A DNA stretch of 64,000 bases. Origin: Isoetes taiwanensis. Taxonomy: Eukaryota; Streptophyta; Lycopodiopsida; Isoetales; Isoetaceae. The notes below the pieces were generated by a model. It made no database searches. It saw only the letters and a program-made list of their open reading frames with translations, and was not told the DNA's origin. The position numbers were made by a program, and so were the translations under genes. Positions within the stretch are counted from its first letter, which is position 1. Every line of letters starts with the position of its first letter. This document shows positions 44,510 through 57,197 of this stretch, piece after piece. Location: assembly GCA_021234155.1 (NCBI GenBank), contig JAJEKV010000056.1:3083330-3147329 (forward strand), written 5' to 3'.

Positions 44510-47500
44510 CACTACAAGAGGATGGGGGTATAGTGTCAACCCTTATGTCAAGGCATAAGTATAGTGACAACTTTGTGACGATTGCTGCTTTCTTGACACA
44601 AAATGCTTCTTTTGTGTCAAAATTGTGTCATAGGCATAATGTCAAATATTTTATCAAAGTATTGACTGACTTTTGTCAAGGTTATATTGCATTTTAAGTG
44701 GATTATTACAACCATTTTTTAACAATGTTATAACTAATTTGTACAACTTTTTGTAAGACTTATAACAAAATTGCAGTTGCTTTTGTGTTTAATATATAGA
44801 CAAAATATTATGTACCATTAGTTAGATGTATTATATGATATAATTGATTTGTGACAATTATACATAAATTTTGCATCTATGCTAGGGGGCAATACTCAAC
44901 AGAATACTGAGAGTGCTCACCGACAATCTTAATGTTTTCCATTATTGGATTGGTAGGTATCCAACCATTGTTTTGGAGCACATAGTCGTAGGCTTGCCAC
45001 TAATCTGGTTGGAGGCTTGTCAAATTGGACAGGCCACAACATTTTCAATTTTTTTGGAAAGGTTGAGTAATAAGGTTGTGCGATGTCTATCGATAAATAG
45101 AGACCTGGCTTTTCTTAATATTTGTGGACATACCAATGTCTCAAATATTTTTCAATAAAAGTATACGTAAATACTCCAAATCAAGAGCTTTTAATGCAAT
45201 TGGCAAATATACATTAGTTTAAACCTTTCCTTGCCCACGATTCCTAGGTGGTCCAGTGTTAATGGCACCCTGCTAGATATGGCAATTTTGGAATTGCTTT
45301 TTCAATGTCTCGGCACTTGTGGCTCTTTGAGAGTCATAACTTCTTAATCGATAGGATTTGTGATTAGCACAATCCTGAGCGTCCATCGCCAGAACCTTTA
45401 TTGCTCGCTTAGAATCAGCTTCCCCTTGAGCTTGTGGTATATATTCAGCTCTAGTGGTAGCTCTGGTCGTTATAATCTTGTTGTGGTCGTGATAAACTTG
45501 CTCGGATCGAGATAATCTTGGCACCCGACCAAAGAAATAAACTTTGCTATAAGTCGTGAGAAGCTTGCTATGGAGCTCCGTTTATGGCCTGCTGGTTAAA
45601 GAAGATAAACACCCCTGCTTGCCTCTTACAGCGGATAAACGGGCTTTGGGCTCTCCTATTTAAAATGGGCTATGAACTCCCCCATTACCTGATGTAAGGG
45701 GCAAGCATAGTGTTTATCCCCTTCTTGACTATTTGTCCACTTCTTTGGAACTTTTATTCATTTATTTCCTACGCTCCGTTTTGAGACATCCTCCTAGGCT
45801 CAAATTATAGCAAGGCAAGAAAGACGAGCTTTTCTTTGAGCGACGTGGCACAGTTTCATTTGAAAACCTTTTAGGCGGGCTGCAACGACAATGGCGTGAG
45901 CAGAAAGCGGCCATGCATGTCCATGGCAATTGGAAGCCGGAGTGCCAGACTGCGCAGTGAATCGCTCAGGAAAGATCATTGTATTCCGGCGCTGGTTTAT
46001 CTTGGCAGGTATGCAGAGCTTTATTAACGAATTCTTCAATGTGTTCTTCGATTAGGGCAGGCAGAATCCGACCTACAATTCCTGTGATATTTATTTCTCG
46101 AAGGCGGACTTCTACAGCTTCCTCTGTTCTGGTAAGTACACTTTTCCTTGCCCAGTGGATTTCAAATTGGTCGTGAAAGAGCATCCTAGTGAGCTTTCAA
46201 ACGAGGGCAAAATTTAGCAGCATTCCCTCAGAACGAGAATGAAACTTAACTTTCTAGGGCACCCAGAAGAAATCGGGTGTACATGAATGCAAATCCGGCC
46301 CAAGACGGCATTATGAATCAGACTGCTCCTCAGCATAGATGCATTAGAACTAGATAGCACAGCATCAGAAACAGATTAATGGGTACAAGTCTCTTCTGTA
46401 CTCCACATGTTTATGATTCTAAAATCGGTTAATTTGTTAGTGATTGTCTTTGCAGGGAGAAATATGAATCGATACAAGTTATGATGAATGATGCTGATGA
46501 CCTTCATAGCAAAGGTGCATATCTTTTTATGGTTTTATATTATTTGACTTTGGAATCTTGACATTTGTATAGAGTTTTTTGGCTACTTAGGGCACCACAT
46601 AGACTTTAGGCAAGGATCTAGCCTATTGGAATAACTAGTCTTTTGAATTTTCATTAAAGTCGGGCCTAAAAATGTTTATATGCCCATATATGTATATGGC
46701 AATGGATCTGCTAATACCTGTCAAATGTGGCGTGCTTCTCTTTTCCAGGTTGAAGTATGATGATCAATTGGTTCCTCCAACATTCTAGAAGCTAGAAGCT
46801 GAAACATTAAAACAAGGTGCCGAGAAAGTCATCCAAATCATATCTTAAGTCGAGGGTCTCTCAGATCATTTGCATATTTATCTGCAGTTTTCCCTTGCGT
46901 ACTTACTGCCTTTGCTTTCGCTCCCTCGCAGCTTATGAAGGTTCTAGTATTTCATATATGCTTGTAAGTGTATAACTTATGGCGAAGTAAGGATTTGGAG
47001 GATCCATGTCATTCAAACTATAGGAGATTCTTTCAGTTGTTCATGAATACTATTTGATATTTACTGTTGCTTAGAGCATTTAAACATTTTATCCACACGC
47101 ATTTGAATTGTTGGAACCTTATTGTTATGAATGAAAACTTTTATTTGCTCCATCGTATCTTCCGTTGTAACTTGAAAGTAACTTCAAAGTTGAATTATTG
47201 TTTTATTCCTTAAGAAAAAAATATTATTGGTTTATGCATGTAATCATGCACTAAATATAAAAAAAGTGACTCTTTATTAGCTTGTTGTAAAGCTTGTTAT
47301 ATTCAAGTCATAAAGGTTGTCATTGCAATTTTGGAAATATAAGTATTATCTTGGTTATTTGCTTCATACAAATATGTTGAAATATTATTTTTATAGGTTC
47401 TAATTATTTGTTGCAAGTCTGTTACAATTGTGCCAGAGTGCTTGACAGTAAATTGATACTCAACTTCTTACAAAGTTAGTAAAAGCATTGATGCTATCTT

Positions 47501-47732
47501 GACGTTGAGGTGTTACATTGTTGTTGCAATGTTCTTTTGTGTCAACTGTTGTGGCAAGTGATCAAGCCACAACTTTGACGCAACATTTGACGCCCGGGTG
47601 ACAACTTTGTGGCAAATGATCGTGTCAACTATAGCGTCAAGAATGTGACAAGATTTGGAGTTTCAAGGGTTTCATTTGTGTCAACAATTTTGACGTTATA
47701 CTTGACAATATTAGTACCTTTCTCTTGTAGTG
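44510..47732. mobile_element. Non-autonomous CACTA (En/Spm) DNA transposon, 3.2 kb
   Basis: Ends are CACTACAAGAG (44510-44520) and CTCTTGTAGTG (47722-47732), perfect 11-bp inverted repeats of the classical CACTA type. A 3-bp target duplication TGC flanks them (44507-44509, 47733-47735). The outer few hundred bases on each side are rich in TGTCAA/TTGACA and TTGTGAC motifs, which act as subterminal binding sites for the transposase in this family. No transposase is encoded. A related empty site exists at 58997. Confidence 0.93.
45813..46190 (-). other. Possible captured gene fragment in the CACTA element
   Basis: The minus-strand frame 46184-45966 (HDQFEIHWARKSVLTRTEEA) has a balanced composition and continues after a stop as AIHCAVWHSGFQLPW. 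CACTA elements often carry host gene pieces. No family recognised; this may be chance. Confidence 0.25.
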
Positions 47733-48212
47733 TGCCATTAGAAACTGAGTTATAACCTTAGAATCGCCTACGCTTAAGAAGATTCAATCCACCTTGAAGT
47801 CGTAGGTTAATAACTGGCATAGTGATGTCAAATAAAAGATTCATTGTCCAATGTCAAGTGCTTCTTGTTTCCACGTGAAAAGTTATGCTTTAATGTCTAG
47901 AAATAGGTACAGCACATACAAGTGTATGCACAAGAGGGAGCATTCCATGCTGTAGAAACAAGATGCTTGAGCACTATAGATTGTCCCTATGTCATGGGAG
48001 GAGAGCTAATTCCCAAACTACCTGCATATAAAATAAGAGTTAGATAGTACACCTAGTCTATAACCTTGCATATTCTTATTTTTGAATGGTCATATATGTG
48101 CATCTTGGTGTTTTAGCTTAGAGGTAGCCACAATTTTGCATTTACCTAGCTTTGGAAATTGCTACTCATCTTGTCTAATGCTTTTAACCCAACTTTTAGT
48201 CCTCATGATGAT
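47733..48212. repeat. Paralogous intergenic block, left copy, second half
   Basis: GCCATTAGAAACTGAG through GCATCTTGGTGTTTTAGCTT (48120) matches 58997-59362 with scattered indels. It is the right-hand continuation of the block that the CACTA element split. No gene seen. Confidence 0.75.
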
Positions 48213-48346
48213 CCTTTTCTTTTCCTTTTCCTTTTCCTTTTCCTTTTCCTTTTCCTTTTCCTTTTCCTTTTCCTTTTCCTTTTCCTTTTCCTTTTCCTTT
48301 TCCTTTTCCTTTTCCTTTTCCTTTTCCTTTTCCCTTTTCTTTTTCG
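48213..48346. repeat. (CTTTTC)n hexanucleotide microsatellite
   Basis: About 20 copies of CCTTTT. The Phe/Ser-repeat frames across it on the plus strand are artefacts of the repeat. The paralogous site near 59440 has only TTTCTTTTTCTTT, so the expansion is specific to this copy. Confidence 0.95.
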
Positions 48347-48670
48347 CTGGTTGTGTGCAAAGTTTCTAAATGCTCATGTCTTGTGACATTTTTTCATTGG
48401 ATTTTTTTTCGTGACGATGTAATCATGCCCTGGCATCTGTGGCATATGTAGATTAAAAAACATTACCAATGTCTCCATAATTTTAGAAAAAGGCAAAAGG
48501 TATTTGTGACTATTTATTTTTTATTGGTAGTAATCGATGTTGCCGGGCAAATAGACTGTTAGTGTTTTGTTGATTGTGTAAGGTACCTTTTTTAGTAATG
48601 AGAGGATCATTGTCTATTGTGTGGGTGTGTTCATATGTGGCCATCAATTTTTTCACCATTGTTTGTGCCA

Positions 48671-48850
48671 AATTGAATTGAATTGAATTCTAAGAGATAC
48701 GTCCACGGGAACCCAACGGGTTATGGGACGGCACATGCAAGGGCAACAACCCATCTAAAACCTGGGGACTAGGCCCCATCACCAAACACAATAACCAAAT
48801 ATTAAAAGACTATCAAGAAGAAGATAATGCTAATGCTAGTGGTAATTTGG
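48671..48850 (-). mobile_element. LINE 3'-end remnant with (AATTC)n tail
   Basis: On the minus strand it reads CCCATAACCCGTTGGGTTCC, then CGTGGACGTATCTC and a tail of AATTC repeats (48671-48690). It shares CGTGGACGT with the other short LINE ends in the window. The upstream limit is uncertain. Confidence 0.55.
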
Positions 48851-49424
48851 TGCTTCTAAAATTATCTAGACATGGCCAATCCAAGGATTGGAAGGCTTGA
48901 TATGGGTTTTAGGTAATGGATCAAAGTAATACCAATGATCATATTATGCTAGTGTGAGTCAAAGGCAACCTTTTAAATCTTAACTAAACCCATACTTGGG
49001 CTTTTTATAAGTCAGTTTTAATCCATATTTATTATAATTGTTATGGATGGTAGAGAATAAAGAACTTAATACAGAAAATCAACTAGAGGAATACGAGTTT
49101 TCGTTTTTTAGGAATATGTGTCGATTACAACAAAATGATATGGATACATCTTTTAACCACCCAATTGGGTTCACTGAGCTATGTTAATTCTACAATCTCT
49201 GCTCACGTATTTGGATTTTTGGAATCCATTAGCACTACTTCATTGGAGTCATTGAGCAATAATTAAAGACTGGCTTAAGGAAGAAATTATGCCTAGGAAT
49301 CTAGGCAGAAAGGATCTGATCAAGAATTGCTTGCTTGGAACTCCATGGAATAAGAGCACTGAATCGTAGTTGTTTGATGTCCCCATCTGGCCGTTGTTTG
49401 CCTCTTTTCTAATAAAGATAAAGT

Positions 49425-49495
49425 TTTTAACGTCCACGGGGACCCCAAGAGGCCATGGGCATATCTGTGGGCCTTCGTCATGTTAAAACCAAATA
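49425..49495 (-). mobile_element. LINE 3'-end remnant, very short
   Basis: Minus strand: GCCCATGGCCTCTTGGGGTC, then CCCGTGGACGTTAAAAAC. Only about 70 bp of the 3' end are present. It lies beside the (TAA)n repeat. Confidence 0.55.
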
Positions 49496-49502
49496 AATAA
49501 AT

Positions 49503-49618
<116 letters not shown>

Positions 49619-49689
49619 CTAAACATATATAAATCAGTTTCCTTTTTTTCGTCCGCCAAAAAAAAATTCATATTTTCTCCCCGTCGTCA

Positions 49690-50012
49690 ATCAGTTGTGT
49701 TTAATTTTCTTTTGAAATCCACTGCTATGTGTTCCGAGAGAAATACAGGGCTTTCTTTGCTTCGATCGCTCCGCCTTTTGCCTCGTGATCAGGCAGTTCT
49801 AATTCCGCCAAATTCTTCGATTCGTCTTTTAATCCATCCAATCCGGCCTCTTCTCTTAATTTATCCAATCCAAATCTTCTTTTTTTGCGGATTATCGACG
49901 CCTCTTCTCTGCATGCGCCATAGCCAAATCTAAGCCCCCCTTTCTTACGGCGACATCTTTGAATCGGCCGGGATATGGCTACAAATGTTGAATTGGGTCG
50001 CCAGGTATTGCC
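49690..50012 (+). other. Candidate 5' UTR and first coding exon of a truncated gene
   Basis: A pyrimidine-rich, CG-containing leader (49740-49975) unlike the flanks is followed by the ATG at 49976 (MATNVELGRQ) and a possible donor CGCCAG|GTATTG. No convincing later exon was found, so this may be an orphan first exon or chance. Product unknown. Confidence 0.3.
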
Positions 50013-50390
50013 CTGCATGTTTATTTGTTGGTTCGGGATTTTTGTGGAGCTAGCTTTTTAGTTATGGCAGTCAGAGTTATGCCCTTTCTTCCATGCCATG
50101 CCATGCCATGCCATTCCATTTTCCAATCGGCCGGAGTTGAATTGAATCCATTCCTGGAAGAGAAATGTGCGTGCGTTGACACCCTGCCAAATGGGTCCTT
50201 TGCAACAAATGGCTATGGCGGGATTTAGTGAAAAACATTTGGGTACAGCATGACTTAGTGCAAAAAAATCATAATGGGAAATGATATTTCATCGGAAGAA
50301 GCCATATCCAGAGCTTTGAATCAGAAAAAAACTATAACCATAGCTAGACATTAGAAAAGGGTTTTTTTTGAAGGAGATGAAGAAGAAGGA

Positions 50391-50663
50391 TCAAAAAGCC
50401 AATTTCTTGTGGCACCTGCACCTGCACCTGCAAAGTTTCTTTTCAAATCCAAGCTTAGCTATTGAAACTCCCGTGTCCGCATCTTCCTTTGAAATCCAAG
50501 CACCTTTTCCCGAAATCCGGTAAGGGATGACTTCTTGCACCTGCACCTGCAAAGTCATCCACAAATTCAAGCAGCCGTACTGCTTGCTGTTCTCGACCGC
50601 CACAAGTAGGGATCCCAAAAATAGAAATCCGAAAAAAAAATTAGATAAAGGAAAGTTGGCCAC
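50391..50663 (-). CDS. Doubtful small secreted-type protein (90 aa)
   Basis: The start MANFPLSNFFFGFLFLGSLL is signal-peptide-like and the C-terminus is Cys/Arg-rich (CRCRCRCHKK). But the Cys/Arg run comes from a GCACCTGCACCTGC simple repeat, also present at 50535-50552. There is no clear promoter or homologue. More likely a chance ORF than a gene. Confidence 0.2.
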   Translation of the reverse strand: MANFPLSNFFFGFLFLGSLLVAVENSKQYGCLNLWMTLQVQVQEVIPYRISGKGAWISKEDADTGVSIAKLGFEKKLCRCRCRCHKKLAF

Positions 50664-50685
50664 TTTTTATTTGCCCTGAGCTAGT

Positions 50686-50793
50686 CGCTGTTGTGTTTCC
50701 CTCTATTTTTATTGTTGTATTTTTGTTCAAAGCTACATCGCTGTTGTGTTTCCCTTTCTATTTTTATTGTTGTATTTTTGGTTTAAAGCTACA
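50686..50793. repeat. Tandem duplication of about 53 bp
   Basis: CGCTGTTGTGTTTCCCTCTA...AAAGCTACAT occurs twice back to back, with a few substitutions. No coding frame. Confidence 0.85.
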
Positions 50794-52660
50794 TTGCCTC
50801 CCTCCAGGCATCGAAAAACTAGGAGTTAGTCTCCTAAATTTCCGGTCACAATGCTTATTTTCCGGTTCGAATTTTTATTTGCCGGCAAACAAATTGTGGG
50901 TTTTCCTTCAAAATCCGGGAAATAATCTTGAGTTTATATTCAAAATCCGGTGGAGCATGACACTTACCGACAAATTATCTGGTTAGAGCTACCGGGGATT
51001 TCGAAGCCTGCGCTCCCTCACGCCTCCCTCACGTACATTCAGACCTGACGTTAAAAAACTCCAATCATTCTAGTTAGAGTCCACCAATATACTAAAGACC
51101 GTAAAATAGAAAAAAATCTCCTCCTTTATAGCCATTGTACCTTCGCATCTTTAATAGCAAATGATGATAGACATGAATGTTACCCTTTTTTTTTCAACCA
51201 TTGTGTACTCCATATTTAATGTAAGTGATGAAAAGGATATAGAAAAATAAAATTGAATATATATTAGATAGCTCAAAAAGATCCTTCAAGACCACAAAAA
51301 TGATAAAAACATGTGTGCCACGACAATTCGAAACATATTTTTGCCACTATTGGTTGCTCAATTGAAGAAGATGCTACTCATCTGCAACCTCAATCTTTGG
51401 AACTAGAAGCCCATGCAACATGCTAAGGCGAATCACGTTGATGCACATGCCTAGATGCCGCGTTTATCACCAAGTCTCCTTGGTGATAAACATGTACCAT
51501 CAAAGGATTGATCGTTCTAGCATCTATCTATATTCATGATGTTTTGTATACCTTAAACTTCTTTGAACTAGATTAGTCTCTCATAAGCCTTTAAGTATAA
51601 AATATTGTTCTAAATACAGATTTGCCTTTTTGGAAAATCTTATCAATAGGCTTATATGCTCGTAGAATAGTTGGTTTCCCAAGCCCGAAAGTGCATTGCC
51701 TATGGATATTGAACTCGCAAGGTAAATATTGATATTTCAAAACAAGACCTAAAGTAAAAAGAGCATTTTTCATTCGGCATAGGCCGACACTATGTCAATA
51801 AATACATTTTGAAAGCAAAATATTGACAATCCTACAAGGCATTGTTTGGCAATCATCTGAAAAACATAAATTTATTTCATAATGACAATTGGTGCAACCA
51901 ATTCAACTTCAAGCTCTATTATAACTCTCCTTCATCCACGTACAAGTTTCAAGAGGGCAAGCCACTATGCGTTAGCACCCTATTTCTTTATCCAGAGATT
52001 AAAAAGAACAGGTTTTGAGGGAATCACATCTGAAAAACAAAGTGCAAGGAGAAGAAGTGTGAACTATTGTACTAGCAAAGCTTATAATAAGTCAAGTAAC
52101 TCCAAAAAAGGTAAAAAATGCTTGAAAACAATAGGAAGATTAATCATGAGTCGCATAATTAACCCCAAAAAAATATAAAATGCTTGAAAACAATAGGAAG
52201 ATTATCAGGCAATAGCAATAATAGATCAACCGAATGCCATTGGCATTCCGCAAGAGCAAATATTTCGCAATGTGAATCTGGCATTTCGTTTGAGGTGATG
52301 TTTGAGATGGATTTCCATCAATTCTATTCTTACATATTCTATACACAAAGTTTCTTGTGTGTAGAATATTCTATTTTGAACTTAAACATTGAAATTAGGC
52401 ATAACTATTGTTGTAGGAAATAAAAATGATGCAGAGGACATATTTACACGATCAATAAGCTTCTTCCACCAACACGGGAACTCAAAAGGAACTTGGGGAG
52501 GTATCTTTGACTCTGGCCCTCTTTAACACTGTTTGGGACTTAACACAGATTCTCCATGATGAATTTGAAAAAGAGAAATGTTCGCGGCGGCCTTGGCCGC
52601 CGCGATAAATTTCTTGTAATAATAAAGCATTTTGTGAACTTAGCACAATTTTTGTGATTC
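50794..52660. other. AT-rich intergenic stretch; one strong GC hairpin
   Basis: No gene recognised in about 1.9 kb. AAAATGCTTGAAAACAATAG occurs twice (52117, 52177) as a 60-bp tandem duplication. At 52583-52604 an almost perfect palindrome CGCGGCGGCC-TT-GGCCGCCGCG stands in AT-rich DNA, with AGAAAT/ATTTCT extending the stem. Confidence 0.5.
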
Positions 52661-52671
52661 AAACAGGAAAT

Positions 52672-53290
52672 AAATTACTAATCACACATTTCTTATTGTC
52701 CATAATGGCTTAAGCTAAACTTGCTTGCCCAAAACTAACTGCAAAACTTCCTGTGATTTAGCTAGACTCTACAAATTTTCCTTCTCTTACTTTCTAGCAT
52801 TAGATAAACTAACCCAAAATGCATCCCATAAATTTTCGTGGTATGAGCACAAAAATGTAAAGCTAAGATACTTATATTTTTCCTAGTTGTTTCCATTTGC
52901 TTTAGCCATTTTCTTTTTGTAAACATGCTAAAACATTGTAAGTTAGCTAAGTCTAGGCCTTATTTTACTCCATGGATGCTAGAAAACAAACTACTAATCA
53001 CATGTATTTTTATTACCTAGACTATAATTGCTTTAGCTAAACTAGCTCAAAACTCATTCTGAAATTTCCTAAGGTTTAGCTAAACATTACAAATTTTCAC
53101 TCTCTTACTTTCTAATGTTTCGCTAAAGAGCCCGAAGATTAGTGAAAGCGTGAAAAAAGTTAAGCTAACATTAATATTTTTTCTTCAAATTTTTTCATCT
53201 ACTTTAGCCAACTTTTTTTATAAATGTGCTAAAACATCGTCAAACAGCCAAGTTTAGCCTTTATATTATTTTATGGATTTAAGATTCGTT
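52672..53290. repeat. Two diverged tandem copies of about 315 bp
   Basis: TACTAATCACA...TTTAGCTA.ACT.TACAAATTTTC.CTCTCTTACTTTCTA appears from 52676 and again from 52991, in the same order and at clearly reduced identity. Non-coding. Confidence 0.75.
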
Positions 53291-53496
53291 TGAACATGAC
53301 ACATGTCTGATACTTACCGTGATTAATATCTTCACTCAATGCGCCCTACATACATGTTCATGTAAACTATTCTATAGTTGGTTGTCTGACAACACTGAAC
53401 ATAAAGTTGCATATAACTAATGCCTTCGTGTCGATTGTAGTATGAATTAGAGAAATGTGGATATCGCAGATAGGCTTCTCATTCATCTCAACAGAT

Positions 53497-53823
53497 TGTT
53501 AATTGTGAGTTCTTGGCATACACCCTGCAGCAGTAGTCTATGACTGCCGGATGCTACAAAGCTGCCATGCTCATGATCACAAAACAAGAACAAGAAAAAC
53601 AAATATGTACAAAGAGTGAAGGGAACATGCCCAAATGAGGCTCTCCAAATTTGAGATAAAACCTGAGTACATCTGAAGAGGCTCCGGTCTAATATAGTGT
53701 AGACCGCAAATCTAAGCCCTACATCTAGCTAAATCTAAGCCATACACTTAGGTTAATCTAAACATGCTAAGTGTCGTCTGCCACCACTGACACCTAGCAT
53801 GTGCACAATGTTAGTGGTTAACA
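53497..53823 (-). repeat. 3' LTR of the non-autonomous element
   Basis: Shares all but scattered bases with 57198-57555. It lacks the GAA expansion and a short TTAACCACTTGG insertion present in the right LTR. Confidence 0.92.
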
Positions 53824-54164
53824 CTGACTCCCCCTAAAAGTTTTTTAGCACAAAAACATGTACAGACTTTTATAAGACAAGTCCGACAATTACAACAAGG
53901 TGCCAAAAAAAATTAGGAGTATAAACGATGGTAATGGTTGGTTTGTGTTGCCATAAAAAATCTTTGTAAATGTGTTGATCACGAAGAAGATCCGAAGGAA
54001 TGTCGATGCAGAACGTGGATCACAGGAACTGGGGTACGAAAGACTTGAAGACTATCCCCTTATATCATGGGTAAGTCCATGTGAACAAATAGTGCCCAAA
54101 TTTTCACTTAAAAACAATTATTATAGGGGACTTAAAAATGTAAGCACCATAAAAGTGTCCCCCG

Positions 54165-54602
54165 TGATCGGCCATAGAAAGCGTGGACAAAATCTGGAAC
54201 AGCGTGGCTCAGCGTGACTTTATTTTGCATGGCGTGGACAGTGAGTGATGAGCGTGACCATGAACGTGTCTCCCCCCCTTTTTTTTTCTTTTTAAAGCGT
54301 GGGCGTGGAACAAAAAGCGTGGCTTAGGGACGCTTCACATGTCACGGCAAAAACTTGCCGGACGTCAAGCCGTTGGAGACGCTCAGCTGGAAACTGCTCC
54401 AGCAGTTCGGGGAACGTCAAACCGGCCGTCTCAAATGAACTGCATGTAAATACAGAAAAATTTACATGTGAGGCGCCTCTTAGGCGTAAGGAAGCGTGGG
54501 TTGGCGTGGCGTGACCGTGGGTGGGCGTGGGCATAGTTCAAAAGGCGTGGACGGTGAGCCGTGGACGTGGCCCGTGGATACAAACAAAAGAAAATTCAGC
54601 GT
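54165..54602. repeat. GCGTGG-rich tract inside the LTR element
   Basis: GCGTGG, GCGTGA or related words recur about 20 times in some 430 bp (GGCGTGGACGGTGAGC, GGCGTGGCGTGACCGTGG). It also holds a perfect 9-bp stem CATGTAAAT..ATTTACATG at 54442-54467. No open frame of note. Confidence 0.65.
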
Positions 54603-54603
54603 G

Positions 54604-55400
54604 GGTTCCCAAAGGAAGGAAGGAAGGAAGGAAGGAAGGTACTTTTATCGTCCACGGAGACCAATCGGTCTATGGGACCCAATACAAAAACGCAAAGAAG
54701 CGGATTATCGCCGGATTAAAACCCCCCCGGCGGGTTTTCGAGGGAAAACCGCGGGCGAAGAATCACCGGCCGACAAACTAACATACAAAATGCAGAAACA
54801 CCCAAATATATACAATCATGCACCGTATCCGCAGCGCCTAATCACCGAAAGCGGCCAAAGGGGGCAAAGGTGACCTCGCAGTCCAAGATCTCCCCGATAA
54901 TGTACGACCCGGGCACGCGTCGACGGCGGTGTGTTCATCGCGAAATGTAAGGGCAAGTCCGCCCCGGATCCGACCAAACGCCGGGCAACTCGAAAGTGTG
55001 AGGCTCATCCTCAATGGCACCCGCTTGACGAAGACCGACAGAGCCTGCCCCGGCGGGGCTTTCCAATCCACCCGCCTCCTCGATCGCGCGAAGATGGTGG
55101 GCACCTCGCGGCGAATGGAGGCAATGAGTCTCGCGCTTTTCAGGGGCAACCGGGAACGCATGTAGAGCTGTGGCCCCGCTAACACGGGTTGATGTGCTCC
55201 TTGTAATGGGCCGCTTTTGACCTGCTCTAGAGCGCCGGGTCCCGAGCTTGCCAAGGAAACAAGCATCTAGGTACTCCCAGTCACGCCACGATCGGCCCAC
55301 TGTGTCCACCGCGACGCATCATTTCTCCCGCGACGTTCCATCCGGCGAACCACCGATCTCTCTTTACCCTCCAACAGGCCCTAAGCCGCCGGACTCATTG
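54604..55400 (-). mobile_element. LINE 3' fragment with (GGAA)n tail, GC-rich
   Basis: On the minus strand the 3' end reads GGTCTCCGTGGACGATAAAAGTA followed by (CCTT)n at 54613-54640. Upstream to about 55400 the sequence is markedly GC-rich against AT-rich flanks, with several overlapping open frames but no RT motif I can identify. It is nested in the LTR element. The upstream boundary is uncertain. Confidence 0.5.
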
Positions 55401-57197
55401 CCACGAGTGTAAGCCAAAAGGGGGCCGAGCATCACCCATAGTAACCACTTTCTGAAAATAGACGATGTGTCTATCAAGGGCTGCCCGCTGAAGGGAAAGG
55501 AGGGCATGGCGTGAATGTAGACCTGAAAAGAGCTGAGAGCATCTGAGCCATAGAATGGGGCGGTTAAATCTGAGCCATTGGGCTGCAAAAGAACCCTAAA
55601 CAATTCGCCCAAAGATGGCGCTGTATCAGATTAATGCGGATCGGTTGTAGATAGAAATGACCGGATATGGTGTCGTTGCCATAGATACTTGCTGAAGGTG
55701 CCCTGTTCTTCTGGAAATAGAAGGCGGTGTGTGTGAAATTGAATCCATCATTATTGGCCAACCTGAGTCCCAATGCAGAACTGGAAGCCTTGATTAGAGC
55801 TGAGATCTGAAAAAATTTGCTGACCTCTCTTGTATTTGCAGATGCCTCCTGCATAACAGATCAGAATGCTTGAAAACGGCTTGTGCAGGTTGTTTTTTTT
55901 GCTTCGAACTGAATAGGATTATAGGAATGCTTGAATCTACTGAAATGGTGGCCTCATGGCAACAGTGTGATGGATCCAGATCAAGAGTCGGTGCCCATAG
56001 AAGTACAAAGCCATGGCTTACAAATTGGTTAGGAAGAAGCCAAGGGATCAACACATAAAGTTTCTTCTGAAAATATGTTTGTGCTCCACACACAGATGGA
56101 AGTTTGATGTGCTAATGGTGCTTGTGTGCAGATGATGGAGACTGGAGAGCTTTAATAAATCCCTCCTAATGCTTTGTATACAGATGTGCTTGCTGGAATA
56201 CTGCTATGCAGCCTGTATGTCTAATGAATGGGGGCTAGCCACAGTGCTGGACCTCTTGAAAAATGCCAATAAGCATCAGAATAGGCTTTCAGGAACAAAG
56301 GGCTTGCTTTCAAGAAAATGTAAATGGTCTGCTATCGACTTTGCTTTGTGTAGGTAATAAACGTTTGCTTGCAGGACGTCGAACCAGATGGCGAAATCTG
56401 CCGCAATTCCAGGGGATCAGAGAAGCTTGAACACCAAAGAGACTCTGGTCATATAAACTGAAAATAATCTTTGTGCTCCAAATAAACTGAGAAATCCGAA
56501 CTTTGATGCAGATAGAAATGTGAGCTTGATAGACATGCTGCTACTTGGGCATGGGCAGTGATGATGATATGGGGGCTAGCCCAAGAGCTGTCCCTCTGTA
56601 AATAATCAGAACAAGAAAGCTTCATAGAGTTGATGCAGATAATGACGTACATACTGCCTATGAGACAAAATATTTTTGGATGTGCAAAAGGCACAAAATT
56701 TCTGAGAAGCCAAGAGAAAACAGAAGATAACAGAGAGAATAACAAAGAAGCAACATGATATTTTTTGGTGTGCAAAAATGCACAAAAGGTCGGATAAGCA
56801 GAAAATGACAAAGAATCGACAAGATTTTTCTGATAATGATTTGCAGCAGATAGAAGATAGAAAAAGATCAACTACTTGATTTGAGTTTTCTGATGTGTGC
56901 AAAGAGGAGGGTTGTCACCACTCCAAAAATCTTTGACAGTAAAACTGTGCTTGCTGCATCATGAAAAACAGAGTTTTTGAAAACCATTTTCGTAACAAGA
57001 CTAATGGCTAATGAATTGATTGACAAAAGGGCCTCCAGCCAGACCATTTCAACAACTGGTTGGGCCAAATAAGGGAGTTGAAGGGTTGAGAGTAATGTAC
57101 AAGAAGTATTCAAGAACTGATGAGGATAAGAGCAGCAACAGCAAGATAGCAAAGCTCAAGAAAGTGATCACGAGCGAACCCGGCATAACGGCGCCAC

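Noticed and set aside
48082-48386. Long Phe/Ser/Leu-repeat frames
   Set aside because: They are translations of the (CTTTTC)n microsatellite.
54838-55309. Overlapping Arg/Gly/Pro-rich frames of about 120-140 codons as a gene
   Set aside because: All frames in this GC-rich LINE 3' fragment tend to be open, and none shows a recognisable domain.
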